64,000 bases of DNA, from the NCBI GenBank assembly GCA_008360955.1, contig LUCM01000784.1:4833-68832 (forward strand), written 5' to 3'. Source of the stretch: Fasciolopsis buskii (Eukaryota > Platyhelminthes > Trematoda > Plagiorchiida > Fasciolidae). Made by a program: the position numbers and the translations under genes. Positions within the stretch are counted from its first letter, which is position 1, and each line of letters opens with the position of its first letter. Of the stretch, positions 33,501-44,881 are shown piece after piece. Below the pieces are notes generated by a model. It worked only from the letters and a program-made list of their open reading frames with translations, did not search any database and was not told the DNA's origin.

Positions 33501-36084
33501 CCTACTCAATAAGTGTCGTTGATCCCAACAGAGATCCTCATGGCTTTGTTGGTTTGTGTTATATTCTCGTTTCGCTTTGGTCGATGCTTCCTTTTACTAC
33601 ATGTTTTTTAGAGTTGTGTATTGGAAGCGCATGCTCCATAACCAGCACTGCCTACCACTCGGTGGGGAACCGCCAGGTATTACTTTTTAGTTGATATTTT
33701 GGACGACCTTATAAGGTCTTGTCTTTTCCGGTTCCGTCTAGTGTTTAGGACAACGATTTTGCCTTTTGTTGCAGATGTGTCCGGCAAACCCGGTATTCGA
33801 AATCTTGACCATTCTGGTGATAGGGACTTAAACCACACTGTTTATATTCATTACCATTTAAGATTTTCAAGGTTGCATGGAAAGGATAGACCTGGCAGAA
33901 ATCCAGGTCACTGCAACGCGTCAGGTCAGCATTCAATTCACCCAGTTTGCAGAATATAGGCTATTCTCGATAAGCGATCAGTAGTCATTCATTTCTGTTT
34001 CGTATTCCCATCGGAAATTCACTACGGTATCCTTAGTGATAGTTAACTTTTCGTCTGTTCTTCGTTGATCGAGAATGTTTGTGCGCCCTTTCTTTGCTTG
34101 TATGCATTTCCGTGTTACTACTGAGAAACGTTTAGAACGGGAGTGAAAAGCTTGATTCGTAGGCAAATAGGGTTCCGAAAACCGTTTTGCTGCTGATGTT
34201 TTATCGGTAGGTTGCTAATTGTCGTTTTACTTTTTCAACCCGATGTGGGGTATTTTGTCATCTTCCTTTCACTTATCCATCCATTTTTCTGTATCTGTTC
34301 TATTGTCCCATTTCTGGAAACACTTCAATAACGCATATACAGGTCGTTAGCTAACACTGTTTATCAGTCGATCAATGAAATTGGAGTCTCAGCCAACAGC
34401 ATCTTATAGGACAATTAAAATTTAATTTCGGAGGCGCAATTGTCCTTGATCAACTTGACTTTCACAGATTTCATTGTTCCTAGCACTTTATTTCACCAGA
34501 CAAAATACAAAATACGGTACAGACTTATGAAATCGCACTGGAAAAGCCATTTATGTTGACCGGCATATGTTTACGATCCACGCACAGTTTCGCGATCCGA
34601 ATCCAATAATAGACATTCAAGGTGGCTGAAGACGCTAGTTAGTTTTTAGAACACTTCGACTTTTATAGGGCTTGACCTTCAAAAACGAAAACTTATTCGT
34701 TTGTAAGCGACTAATTTTTTTGTTTTTCTTGAATTTTAGTGAAACACAAATAGATACAGCTAAGTATTTCATAAGAATATTGTTTACTTACTAGTCAACC
34801 GTTGCTACTGATTGTATCCAAGTCAGGTCAAGTCAAATGGTGTTTTTACTTCTGTGATGCCAATGTATGATCAGCAAGATTGTCATTGTCTCTGATGTAA
34901 GAACTGGATAATCGATGGGCAACCTGAACTGTAAATGTAATAAGGCTATCCGTTATCTCAAATGTGATAAGCTATTGAACATGTAAAAGGAAGTGGTCGG
35001 TGTCGTTGCACCTAACGTCTCCGAGTTCGAGTTCTACTGTCACTGGTTACTTTCTGGGTGAACAGCCTGAAATTGCAACCCTCTAAAATATTACTCAGTA
35101 CTCAAAATAAAACAACACACTGCAGACGGTCGTTAACTTTATCAGAATATAATGAATATTACTCTGAACTAACTACGTTGATTGCGATTATGTTTGCTCT
35201 TTCAGTCCCTTCGCTTCGATTGCGAGACTGGGATTTCATACGGTGACAGTTAGATTCCTTTGTTCTTACCCCAGCCTATCATGTGGTTACCAAGGCACGA
35301 TATATCCGTATACATACACAACAGACTGTTCAGATAAACAAATCTCTGCAGCTATGTTGCTACTTCTGTTGTTGGTGTTGTTCCGTTCGCTTGTTAAGCT
35401 ATTTATGGTCACAGTTAAAGTTTTTATTAGTTCAGCTGTTTTCCCGATAGGGCAATGGGGTAACATCAGTTAGAACCACGTAAGCTAACATGATGACTCA
35501 CAGGCACAATGATGCTCGTACCCGGTCTGCTTCTCTGGTCTATCGCACGTCAGTGTCATCCAGTCAAGACAGCTCCTAGGCCTTTTGCGACGGACCGACG
35601 ATGTCCTGAATCGAGGACGACCAGTCTGGTCATTACTCATGCGCACATTCGCACCTATGTTTATGCGTGCGCCCATGTCTTTCCCCCTACTCCCGGACTG
35701 GATTGCCCGCTTGCATACAGACTAAATACTTGTTCCGTCACTCCTTCCCACCGTGACGCATTTCATCCCCACCTGGTCTTGCGGAAGTCGTTCGAGTTAC
35801 CGGTATTTTACGTTAGGTTCTCTATGCGACAGTACTGAGTCCCGGTTTTCACGTCTTTGATTTGGCTTAGGGATCCGGAGTTATCATGTTCCTTTGAGGC
35901 GTTTCATATTCTAGTTTTCATGACTTCATCCGTTAGCGTGATCGCTACAGCCTAAATGTGTTTCTGCCTAGTAGCGTTTCCAATTTCGGACATCGTGATC
36001 CACATTGGTAACATGCTCACCTTGATGGGTGTGTGCAACCCGACCGAACGCAAAAGTAATTGGGAACGAAGTCAGTGAGAATAC
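33501..36084. other. Unassigned sequence
   Basis: No recognisable gene was found. A poorly formed tRNA-like segment lies near 34990-35040 (GGAAGTGGTCGGTGTCG, then GAGTTCGAGTTC). The plus-strand frame at 35509-35835 is long and Arg/His/Pro-rich but has no known motif. Other frames are short. Confidence 0.3.
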
Positions 36085-37651
36085 GAAACATCATGAAATA
36101 AGCTTGCAAAAGTACAACTCGTTTCCCTACAGTTGTATCACAAATTAAAGCAATTAAAGCGTACCGTTGGAGAATGTTAACAAAATTCTATAGATAGTAA
36201 GCAAGTAGGGCTTCTACACCATACATAGAAGCATTTAAGAAATCTTTAGGTTAAATTCCAGAATTAGCAGGGGAAATAAAAAACAGTGCCTAACATTATA
36301 ACTGAATACCAGTTTGACTTTTTACGTTTGACACTATTCCCTGATCAGCTGACTCATCAATGTCCGGGCCAAGGCTACCACAACTTGAAGGGTAAAATGA
36401 TGTCTAAACAAGGTTCAGGAGTAGATGTTAAAATGTGACAGGCCCCGTTCATTCTCAGGGGTTGAGTATAAAGTAAATAATCAGTGAGCTTGTCCGGGTG
36501 GTCGGTTCGGACTAAGGCTGCACGCCACTTCCAGCAAGACGGCTGGCGACTGAATGATACAGTTAAGTGCCCGTTTATGACGTACTAACATACGAAATCG
36601 TCGTCTACGTAGTTCGTTCGCACACTATCTACGCTCCTTTTACCTACCATTCTTCATCGTTTTCCAGCCAAAAGGTTGTCACTCCATTCAGCTGAAAACG
36701 TTGCTGGATAGGCGACAATAACGGTATATGTAACCATGAGTTTCCCTTCAATGTTATGTAAATTGTTTATCTCTGGCTTTATTTGAATAGCTTCTGTACT
36801 TTTCAGAGGCTATTCTTCCACTGGGAACTGGACGACTAAGGAATCACTGGCCGCGGACAATCCGAAGATCTTCGCACCGAGAAGCAGCATCAACCTCGGA
36901 TTGTTTTTCTAAAGAAGCCGGTGGCGGCAGCTTTCGGAATTTTTCCATTTAACCTTAGACTGATGATACACCAACAAAAATACAGAAATAATTACTCATG
37001 TTGCCAGTTTCATCTCAGTTCATGGAGACTGAACACAGATCGCTTTGATCACGAATTTGCACAGCACCCGATTGCACAAGATGTACCACAGCGGAACGAA
37101 CTATACTTTAGACCAAATAAGATTACATTGGGTGACGATCAGGACAATATAAAATTGCTGAATTTCCAATCGGCTTACTACTGACCGCGCGCACCTGACA
37201 CTCGTTGGTCAATGGGTCGATCTACGTTTATCGATGATGCCTAGAAGTGTGAGACTGACAAACCAGTCCGAAACACGCAGCGCAACTGGCAAACACAAAC
37301 GAGCACAATCGAAATAGACCAGTCAAGTTCACGTAACCTCGATAAAATACCCAATATTATTGATTAGAAAACACAGATCACTACAGTAGACGAGCGTGTG
37401 AATGTGGAATCGGTTGAGCCTACACGCTACAGGGTTGAATCCGATGAAAACACATTTAAGCAGAACGGTTCATTATTAAACTGAAATGTGTGGAGATCAT
37501 TTCGCACGACAATTTCAAAGATTAATCAGGTTTTATCCGTAGATTTTATTGGACAAGAGAGTACCGCGCACGCATACCTGACGAGCGACAATAACCGCGA
37601 GACCGGTCGTGTGCTCCCGGGCAAATCTTGTTTACGCATCCAGATACTACT
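36085..37651 (+). repeat. Palindrome, left arm (1,567 bp)
   Basis: Exact reverse complement of 37678-39244 wherever compared (positions i and 75329-i pair). Coordinates of mirrored open frames fit with no indel across the arm. The outer boundary is at 36085, where the base before it (C) no longer pairs with its partner (A at 39245). The arm contains an unassigned GTG-initiated open frame at 36921-37184 (FGIFPFNLRLMIHQQKY), mirrored at 38145-38408. It ends at the centre in a short dispersed repeat (CTCCCGGGCAAATCTTG ... ATACTACTACT) also found at 56.4 kb. Confidence 0.97.
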
Positions 37652-37677
37652 ACTACTATATATATATATAAGTAATG
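37652..37677. repeat. 26-bp AT-rich spacer of the palindrome
   Basis: A (TAC)n remnant followed by a (TA)n run and AGTAATG. It separates the two arms, so a hairpin with a 26-nt loop could form. Confidence 0.95.
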
Positions 37678-39244
37678 AGTAGTATCTGGATGCGTAAACA
37701 AGATTTGCCCGGGAGCACACGACCGGTCTCGCGGTTATTGTCGCTCGTCAGGTATGCGTGCGCGGTACTCTCTTGTCCAATAAAATCTACGGATAAAACC
37801 TGATTAATCTTTGAAATTGTCGTGCGAAATGATCTCCACACATTTCAGTTTAATAATGAACCGTTCTGCTTAAATGTGTTTTCATCGGATTCAACCCTGT
37901 AGCGTGTAGGCTCAACCGATTCCACATTCACACGCTCGTCTACTGTAGTGATCTGTGTTTTCTAATCAATAATATTGGGTATTTTATCGAGGTTACGTGA
38001 ACTTGACTGGTCTATTTCGATTGTGCTCGTTTGTGTTTGCCAGTTGCGCTGCGTGTTTCGGACTGGTTTGTCAGTCTCACACTTCTAGGCATCATCGATA
38101 AACGTAGATCGACCCATTGACCAACGAGTGTCAGGTGCGCGCGGTCAGTAGTAAGCCGATTGGAAATTCAGCAATTTTATATTGTCCTGATCGTCACCCA
38201 ATGTAATCTTATTTGGTCTAAAGTATAGTTCGTTCCGCTGTGGTACATCTTGTGCAATCGGGTGCTGTGCAAATTCGTGATCAAAGCGATCTGTGTTCAG
38301 TCTCCATGAACTGAGATGAAACTGGCAACATGAGTAATTATTTCTGTATTTTTGTTGGTGTATCATCAGTCTAAGGTTAAATGGAAAAATTCCGAAAGCT
38401 GCCGCCACCGGCTTCTTTAGAAAAACAATCCGAGGTTGATGCTGCTTCTCGGTGCGAAGATCTTCGGATTGTCCGCGGCCAGTGATTCCTTAGTCGTCCA
38501 GTTCCCAGTGGAAGAATAGCCTCTGAAAAGTACAGAAGCTATTCAAATAAAGCCAGAGATAAACAATTTACATAACATTGAAGGGAAACTCATGGTTACA
38601 TATACCGTTATTGTCGCCTATCCAGCAACGTTTTCAGCTGAATGGAGTGACAACCTTTTGGCTGGAAAACGATGAAGAATGGTAGGTAAAAGGAGCGTAG
38701 ATAGTGTGCGAACGAACTACGTAGACGACGATTTCGTATGTTAGTACGTCATAAACGGGCACTTAACTGTATCATTCAGTCGCCAGCCGTCTTGCTGGAA
38801 GTGGCGTGCAGCCTTAGTCCGAACCGACCACCCGGACAAGCTCACTGATTATTTACTTTATACTCAACCCCTGAGAATGAACGGGGCCTGTCACATTTTA
38901 ACATCTACTCCTGAACCTTGTTTAGACATCATTTTACCCTTCAAGTTGTGGTAGCCTTGGCCCGGACATTGATGAGTCAGCTGATCAGGGAATAGTGTCA
39001 AACGTAAAAAGTCAAACTGGTATTCAGTTATAATGTTAGGCACTGTTTTTTATTTCCCCTGCTAATTCTGGAATTTAACCTAAAGATTTCTTAAATGCTT
39101 CTATGTATGGTGTAGAAGCCCTACTTGCTTACTATCTATAGAATTTTGTTAACATTCTCCAACGGTACGCTTTAATTGCTTTAATTTGTGATACAACTGT
39201 AGGGAAACGAGTTGTACTTTTGCAAGCTTATTTCATGATGTTTC
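37678..39244 (-). repeat. Palindrome, right arm (1,567 bp)
   Basis: Reverse complement of 36085-37651. The outer boundary is at 39244/39245. No target-site duplication was seen at the outer ends (left flank ...gagaatac, right flank aagctgaa...), so it does not look like a simple transposon insertion. Confidence 0.97.
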
Positions 39245-42231
39245 AAGCTGAATTAGAAGTGAGTTCGTTGCGTCGCGTGTTGCAAAATGAAAACAATAGT
39301 GTGTGTTGGGGAGGTGAGGCGTGCGATCGACGGAATTTTGCTTAAAATCGATTTTTACCCAACTAGACCCGTGTCTGTCAACTGGGACTAGTGGAGTCTG
39401 CTGTAGACAGATTGTTCGACTGTTCAAAACCCATTAAACTGCTGCTTTTGGTTCACTTTGTGCTTGTTTCTCAGCACAGTGTGTTTGTCGGACTTTTTCT
39501 GCGATGTCGGTGAACCGCTTTGAACTGCATGTAGTCGTAGTTAATCAATCCCTTATCCGAAGAGTATCATATGAGTATCATATGCTGGTGTAAAACTGAT
39601 TTTAATTACGTATTTCTTTATTTCCCATCATAGTCGTCCACTTATTTCTTTGCCATTTGTGCCAATTATTCCATGAAAAGCTTAAGTAGCCTTCGTTTAT
39701 TTTAGAACGGCAATCGTCTTGATGTGCTGTTCATTGTAAATTCTCTGTTCACGATTTCGTGATGACATTTTTGCTGTCTGTCTGTCGGTCTGTCTGTTTC
39801 CCTGTCTGGGTAGTCCTCTCTACCTTCCTATCTTGTTTGCGATGCGCTTTGAGCCGACGAAACTCCTCTCTAATGAGCCTATAGTATTTTCTTCACTGCT
39901 TCTATCAGGTCTTCAGTATGGTTAAAATCTTCTGGATATCCTTTTTATTTCAAGGCGAAATAATTATTGATACCAACTCAGTATTCTTTCATGTCTTTGA
40001 GGCTGCAAATGTCAGTCACGTTGTCTCCAGTTTGCAGAGGAAATAGAGTAGAGTTGCGGAGGTTTTAACAGTGAATGTGCGGAATACTGCGCAACTTAAT
40101 AATGATGCAACTCTTGATCTTGCTGGTTGGTCCTGCAATCGCTAATATTTCTCTGACATGTGCATAACACTTTCGGGTCATAGTCCTTTGGACCGGTCGT
40201 TGGAATACTTTATCTAGTCTGTTGATCCTCGCTTCTCCAGTGCCTTGTCGATCGTGTCAATCCACTACTCCCAATCGATTCGAAATATTTCATTGTTTTG
40301 ATAAAATAGTTTTCATTAGGAAATTCTATCCTTCCTGGTTTTTAAATTGGGTGCATCCGGAGAACCATAGGTTTCTGTTTATTCTATGCTCCTTCCAACC
40401 CCTCATAAAATTAGTCGAAACCGCCTTTTATGCATGGGTTGCGAATATTCGTTTGTCTTATAAATGACTTCGTCTGATGTTCTAGCTGCCGGTTCAGCTG
40501 CGGTAAAATCTTCCGTCTTCGCCGATCTTTTGTGACCTGCCTATTGCGATCATCGTCGCCCTCAGTTTTGCATGCTTCTGGAGTCAAAAAAGTGAAACTG
40601 ACATTTCAGAGCTTATATTCAAATGGTTCAGTTTTTGCTTCCCTCACAGTTGGCTTCAAAATGGATTTTATCGGCAGAAAATAGGAAAGGTGCCATCTGA
40701 GAGAATAAAATCCCGCCGATAATTGCAGTTGCTAACTGACAAAGTGTGAAGTTTGTCGTAGGACATATTCGTGTGGCGTGTTGATGATGATTATTTGTAC
40801 GTATAACATCTAACAGCAATTGATCACTCTGGTTCGTTCTATTAATGACGATATATCGCAGAGAACGCCCACTTTGAGAAGAAATAGTTGAGGACATGAA
40901 CGGGAAACACTTCGAATATTGCAGTAAACAAAAATGTTCATGACTTTCCTTGCAACTTCCGACGATAATCGTTTTCACAGTAATCTGTTCAGTTTTGCTC
41001 AGTCATTTTCAGGTTGATCGAAACTGTTGCCGACGATCGTTATTCGACCTCATTCTGTTAATCACTTTTCTCAAAGCGGTTGCTTGTTGACAACTACGAT
41101 GTGTTTTGACCTGTTCGAGCACGGATTGATAGGAGGTAGCGTGGGTGATGATGAAAAAAGTGCCGTCCACGGTCTTCCCCTTTGACGTGACTGCGAAAAT
41201 AACACAAGGGCCCAGCTTCGATTGCGTGTACGCAAATGACACAGGAAACTTTCTGCTTCCAAATTCATTTGAATGTAACCAGGAATCGTTTAAAATTTAG
41301 TCAAATAAACACCTTTTGAAGCGGCTTCTTCTGACCGGCCAGTTGAATTTTCGGTAACAGGTGATCTGTGTGAAACTGTCTTAACTGGACTACTGCGCAG
41401 GATGAAAGTCATCCCAGTAAACTATCTTTAATTTATACTAATACTTCAGTATCTCTGTTTGATAGTACTGCGTTTAAAATCTCCCTTTAAACCAGAGTAC
41501 CGTTCGCTGATTTTCACAGTTCAAAAATAAGCAGTGCATTGATGCTCGTTTCAATTTTTTATTCCTGTTTTGGCTGATGCGTGCCAACAGTGCATAATTC
41601 AGTGGGTCCATCTAGGTAGAATTCATCCTTCGTTTAAAATTTTCTTTTAATTTACTTGGGTTGTTCATTGGTGAAGCATGGTTCTGGTTATCCTTAAGAT
41701 AAATCCTAAACATACAGCATCTGTTCAGTCGCATCCGGAAATTCGATGTTAGAAAAATACAGTCCGATTATTATTATAAGATCGTTAGGGATCTCGTTCT
41801 TTTTTGGTGTCACAAGCCTAGTCCAGCCGCGTGTGGGAGGTCATGTACAGATCAACTAAATTATGTCTAGTCTTGTCATTTCGAATAAACACGCTGCCTG
41901 CCGTCCGTTCTTTTGGTTGGATAATATAGGAAATGATTCATCTGTCAAACGGTAAGATAGTCTGTACCAGGTACCTAATTAGTCCTAGACTGTAGGCTGC
42001 TATCGAGCAAACCAAAGGGAATTGTTTATGCGTTTGTTTGCGTGCGTGTGAGTGTGCGTGCGCATCCAGTCGTGCACACAGATATCTGGTCATCATGACT
42101 CGCCTCTTCTGTTTCCTGTTCACTCACTGTTCGATCCGTATCTTAATTGGTTGGATATGCCAAATCTAACATGTAATTTGATTACGTTTGCTATTTTCGC
42201 CTCCGCTTCCGGAATGTGAATTTGTCATACA

Positions 42232-42265
<34 letters not shown>

Positions 42266-44620
42266 CGCCGAAACTGCTCCGTTGAAAAACTTCCTATGGC
42301 ATTATTCTTAAGGTTCTGGTACTTGCGATACATAAAGGCATTACCAAGTATGGATTTGCTTACAGGTTTTCCTTAATCTCTTTATTTTGCACAGTTAAAG
42401 GTTTGTTAAATATGATTGACCTTGGTTTTCCAGATAAATGTGATTGAACATGTAAAATAAAGTCCTACTGGAGCTTAAAACAATCACAAAAGTCTTAGGA
42501 AGAGCCTTAGGATTTACCCTAGTTTGCCTGCCAAGCCGAAATACTTATATTAATGATTAAGCCAATGTCTGTCTTTTGTAGATGATTTTTTGTTAAGTGG
42601 ATTATTTTGCGTCTTCTCGAGTCTAATAGTCATGGTTTATCAGGAACAAGAAAATTTTGGACTAATCTTGAATCTTATCAAGGATGACATTGCGTCAAGG
42701 TCATTTGTGCGTGCTGCAAGAAACAGAGAAATCTTTTGGCGCTGCATCATATAGGATAATGAATCGATTTAACTATCTCGGTCAACTAAGACTTTTAGTT
42801 TTATCTTTTCTAAAGTTTTAACTTAAGCAATAGCACTATTTACATCATATTAGATGAATGAACTGTGCCAACAGCATGCCTTTTACGGAAGAAATCGACT
42901 GCATCCAAAAGCGACTATGGTGTTACATATGTTTATGTGAAAATTTTATGACTGAATTTGTTTTCACTAAGTCTGACACACTTATTGCTGGCACTTCATG
43001 CAGCATTTTCCGGATAGAATTGAATAATATTTGGGCGCATGCATCGCTTTTAAAGATTTCAAAGGTTCTAGCTGTTTCAATTTGTAGTCCTATTTGCCGC
43101 TGCATGTGGACGTTGAAGCCATCCGATTGGATTAAACATCCAGGCTTATACAGTACATGTTACCATTAGATAAATCTGCCCGGCACTTACTTTTGTATAT
43201 CGGAAGAATAAAAGTTGGTAAGATTAACCATAGAGAGGATACTGGCGTTGTCAGAACGTGTGATAATTCGTGTCTGCCCACGCAGTAGGCGGATTTTCTT
43301 TGGCAATCCTGACCGGACCTTAAGACACAAAAGTATGATGTACAACGCAATGGGGCGTTAATTGAGCGAAAGAACGACCCGAGCACCTGTAGATAAGAAT
43401 CTGAAGGTTTTTTAACTTAAGACCTGATTGTCGTTTATCCGGTGTTTTGTCTTCCTTGATGCGCTAATTCTCCATCGGTTCAAATATTTTCCATGCACCC
43501 AATAAAGCAAAAGGAACGGGTCCTGTTAGTATCCCTTAGATCGGAGACTGCTCAGGTAGGGCGTGCATTGGCCACCTAGAAAAGTGTGATGAGAAAAACT
43601 CGTATTCCACTCATGAGTCCATCTACTGGTAGTCCTTCGGCCGATGAACGTCTTTTCTTCGCCTCTGAGGTAACTTCTCTAGGGGACAAATGGTTGGATG
43701 TACAGAGCTAGATAATCCTCAAGCAACTGATTTTTTGAGACTGGATTTCTTCCGTCCCAAGCTGATTGACTTATCAAGCATAGTTAGTTGTTTAGCCTAG
43801 GAGAACAATCCTACTTGGCTCTTTGGACCATCACACCACTTCACGTTGGGGCTTTGTTGAGTTCGTCTTTTGAATTTTATTTAAACTCAAAACCGATACA
43901 GTAACTGTCTGACATCTAGATACAATGCCGCTATTCGAGACTTACATCGATTTGCTCACATGTTGCTGAGGCTACACACCGCCAAGGATGTTCCCCAGCA
44001 GAGAGCTGTGAATCTTGCTACATATGCTCGGAAGCAGTGTCATGTGATTTGAGCAAATCACATGCACGCGTGTCGGCTCACCTGAGTTGACCGATTTTGT
44101 TCCAATATCAGAACCTTAGCATCTGACGCAATTTCGCGTTGGCTGTCAGACTGCATGCTGAGTAGGTTGAATCACTGCCACGCAGTTGGGAACACATGCA
44201 ACTCTGCAGTTTTAAATGTAGGGAAAACTGATCTAGTTACGATAAGTGTCATCGGGATCAGAATTGGTTAGTTCAAAAGAACTGAATATTTCACAGGCTA
44301 ATGGGTAGTAAAAAATGGTGATATCCGTGCTCTCTGTGACAGATATTGATCAATGGAAGAAGCTTAGAAAGATTGATTCAAGCGTACGAACATGACAAAG
44401 ATCACGTATCTTATCCGGGGATAGGTGATGATTGAAAACCCTTAGAATTAAAAGCAGTTCATTTGTAATAAGTGCGAAGTCTAGTCTTCTAATGTAAGTC
44501 TAAACGCCCCATAGAACAACGATGATTAGATAGATGTAAGCTATCTTTTGTGACCGCCCAAGTCCCCGATTCGAACCAACTTGAAAGTATGCGACATTGT
44601 GTTCAAAGATGGTTTTTTAT
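39245..44620. other. Unassigned sequence with simple repeats
   Basis: No recognisable gene was found. Simple repeats: a (CTGT)n-like run at 39776-39808 and (TA)n at 42235-42263. Minus-strand frames at 40628-40978 and 41009-41242, and a plus-strand frame at 42858-43166, are protein-like in length but match no known motif, and splice context does not support them. Confidence 0.3.
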
Positions 44621-44621
44621 G

Positions 44622-44881
44622 ACATGCTTGCTGCATGAATGAAGTGAAAGAGGCATGCCTCGTAGCCCCTAGGGTTCCATTACACGGGGGGGGGGAAGGT
44701 GGGTGGTGCGAGGAATCGGCAACTGTAGCTCTGAAACTTGGAGTGGCACAGAACTGCACAAGGTTTTACTAGGTCACGTGTGCTATAGGACCGTCTACCA
44801 CCAAAGTGACCGGCCAATCATGAGTTCGAACCTCTGACCTTTTTGCTGACAGACGCTCAATCCACTTAGCCACCGCCGTCC
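44622..44881 (-). mobile_element. tRNA-derived SINE, copy 2
   Basis: On the minus strand the head GGACGGCGGTGGCTAAGTGG begins at 44881, with an A box (GGTGGCTAAGTGG, 44862-44874). An anticodon-like arm follows (CTGTCAGCAAAAAGGTCAG), then a canonical B box (GAGGTTCGAACTC, 44822-44834). The spacing fits a tRNA. The body aligns with the copy at 9.4-9.6 kb (GCAGTTCTGTGCCACTCCA). It is interrupted by a run of ten G on the plus strand (44686-44695) and has a tail with TTCACTTCATTCATGC. The Pol III promoter is better preserved than in copy 1. Confidence 0.65.

Noticed and set aside
36921..37184. 87-codon frame present in both palindrome arms as a possible gene
   Set aside because: It lacks an ATG and any known motif. 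Its duplication is explained by the palindrome and gives no independent support.
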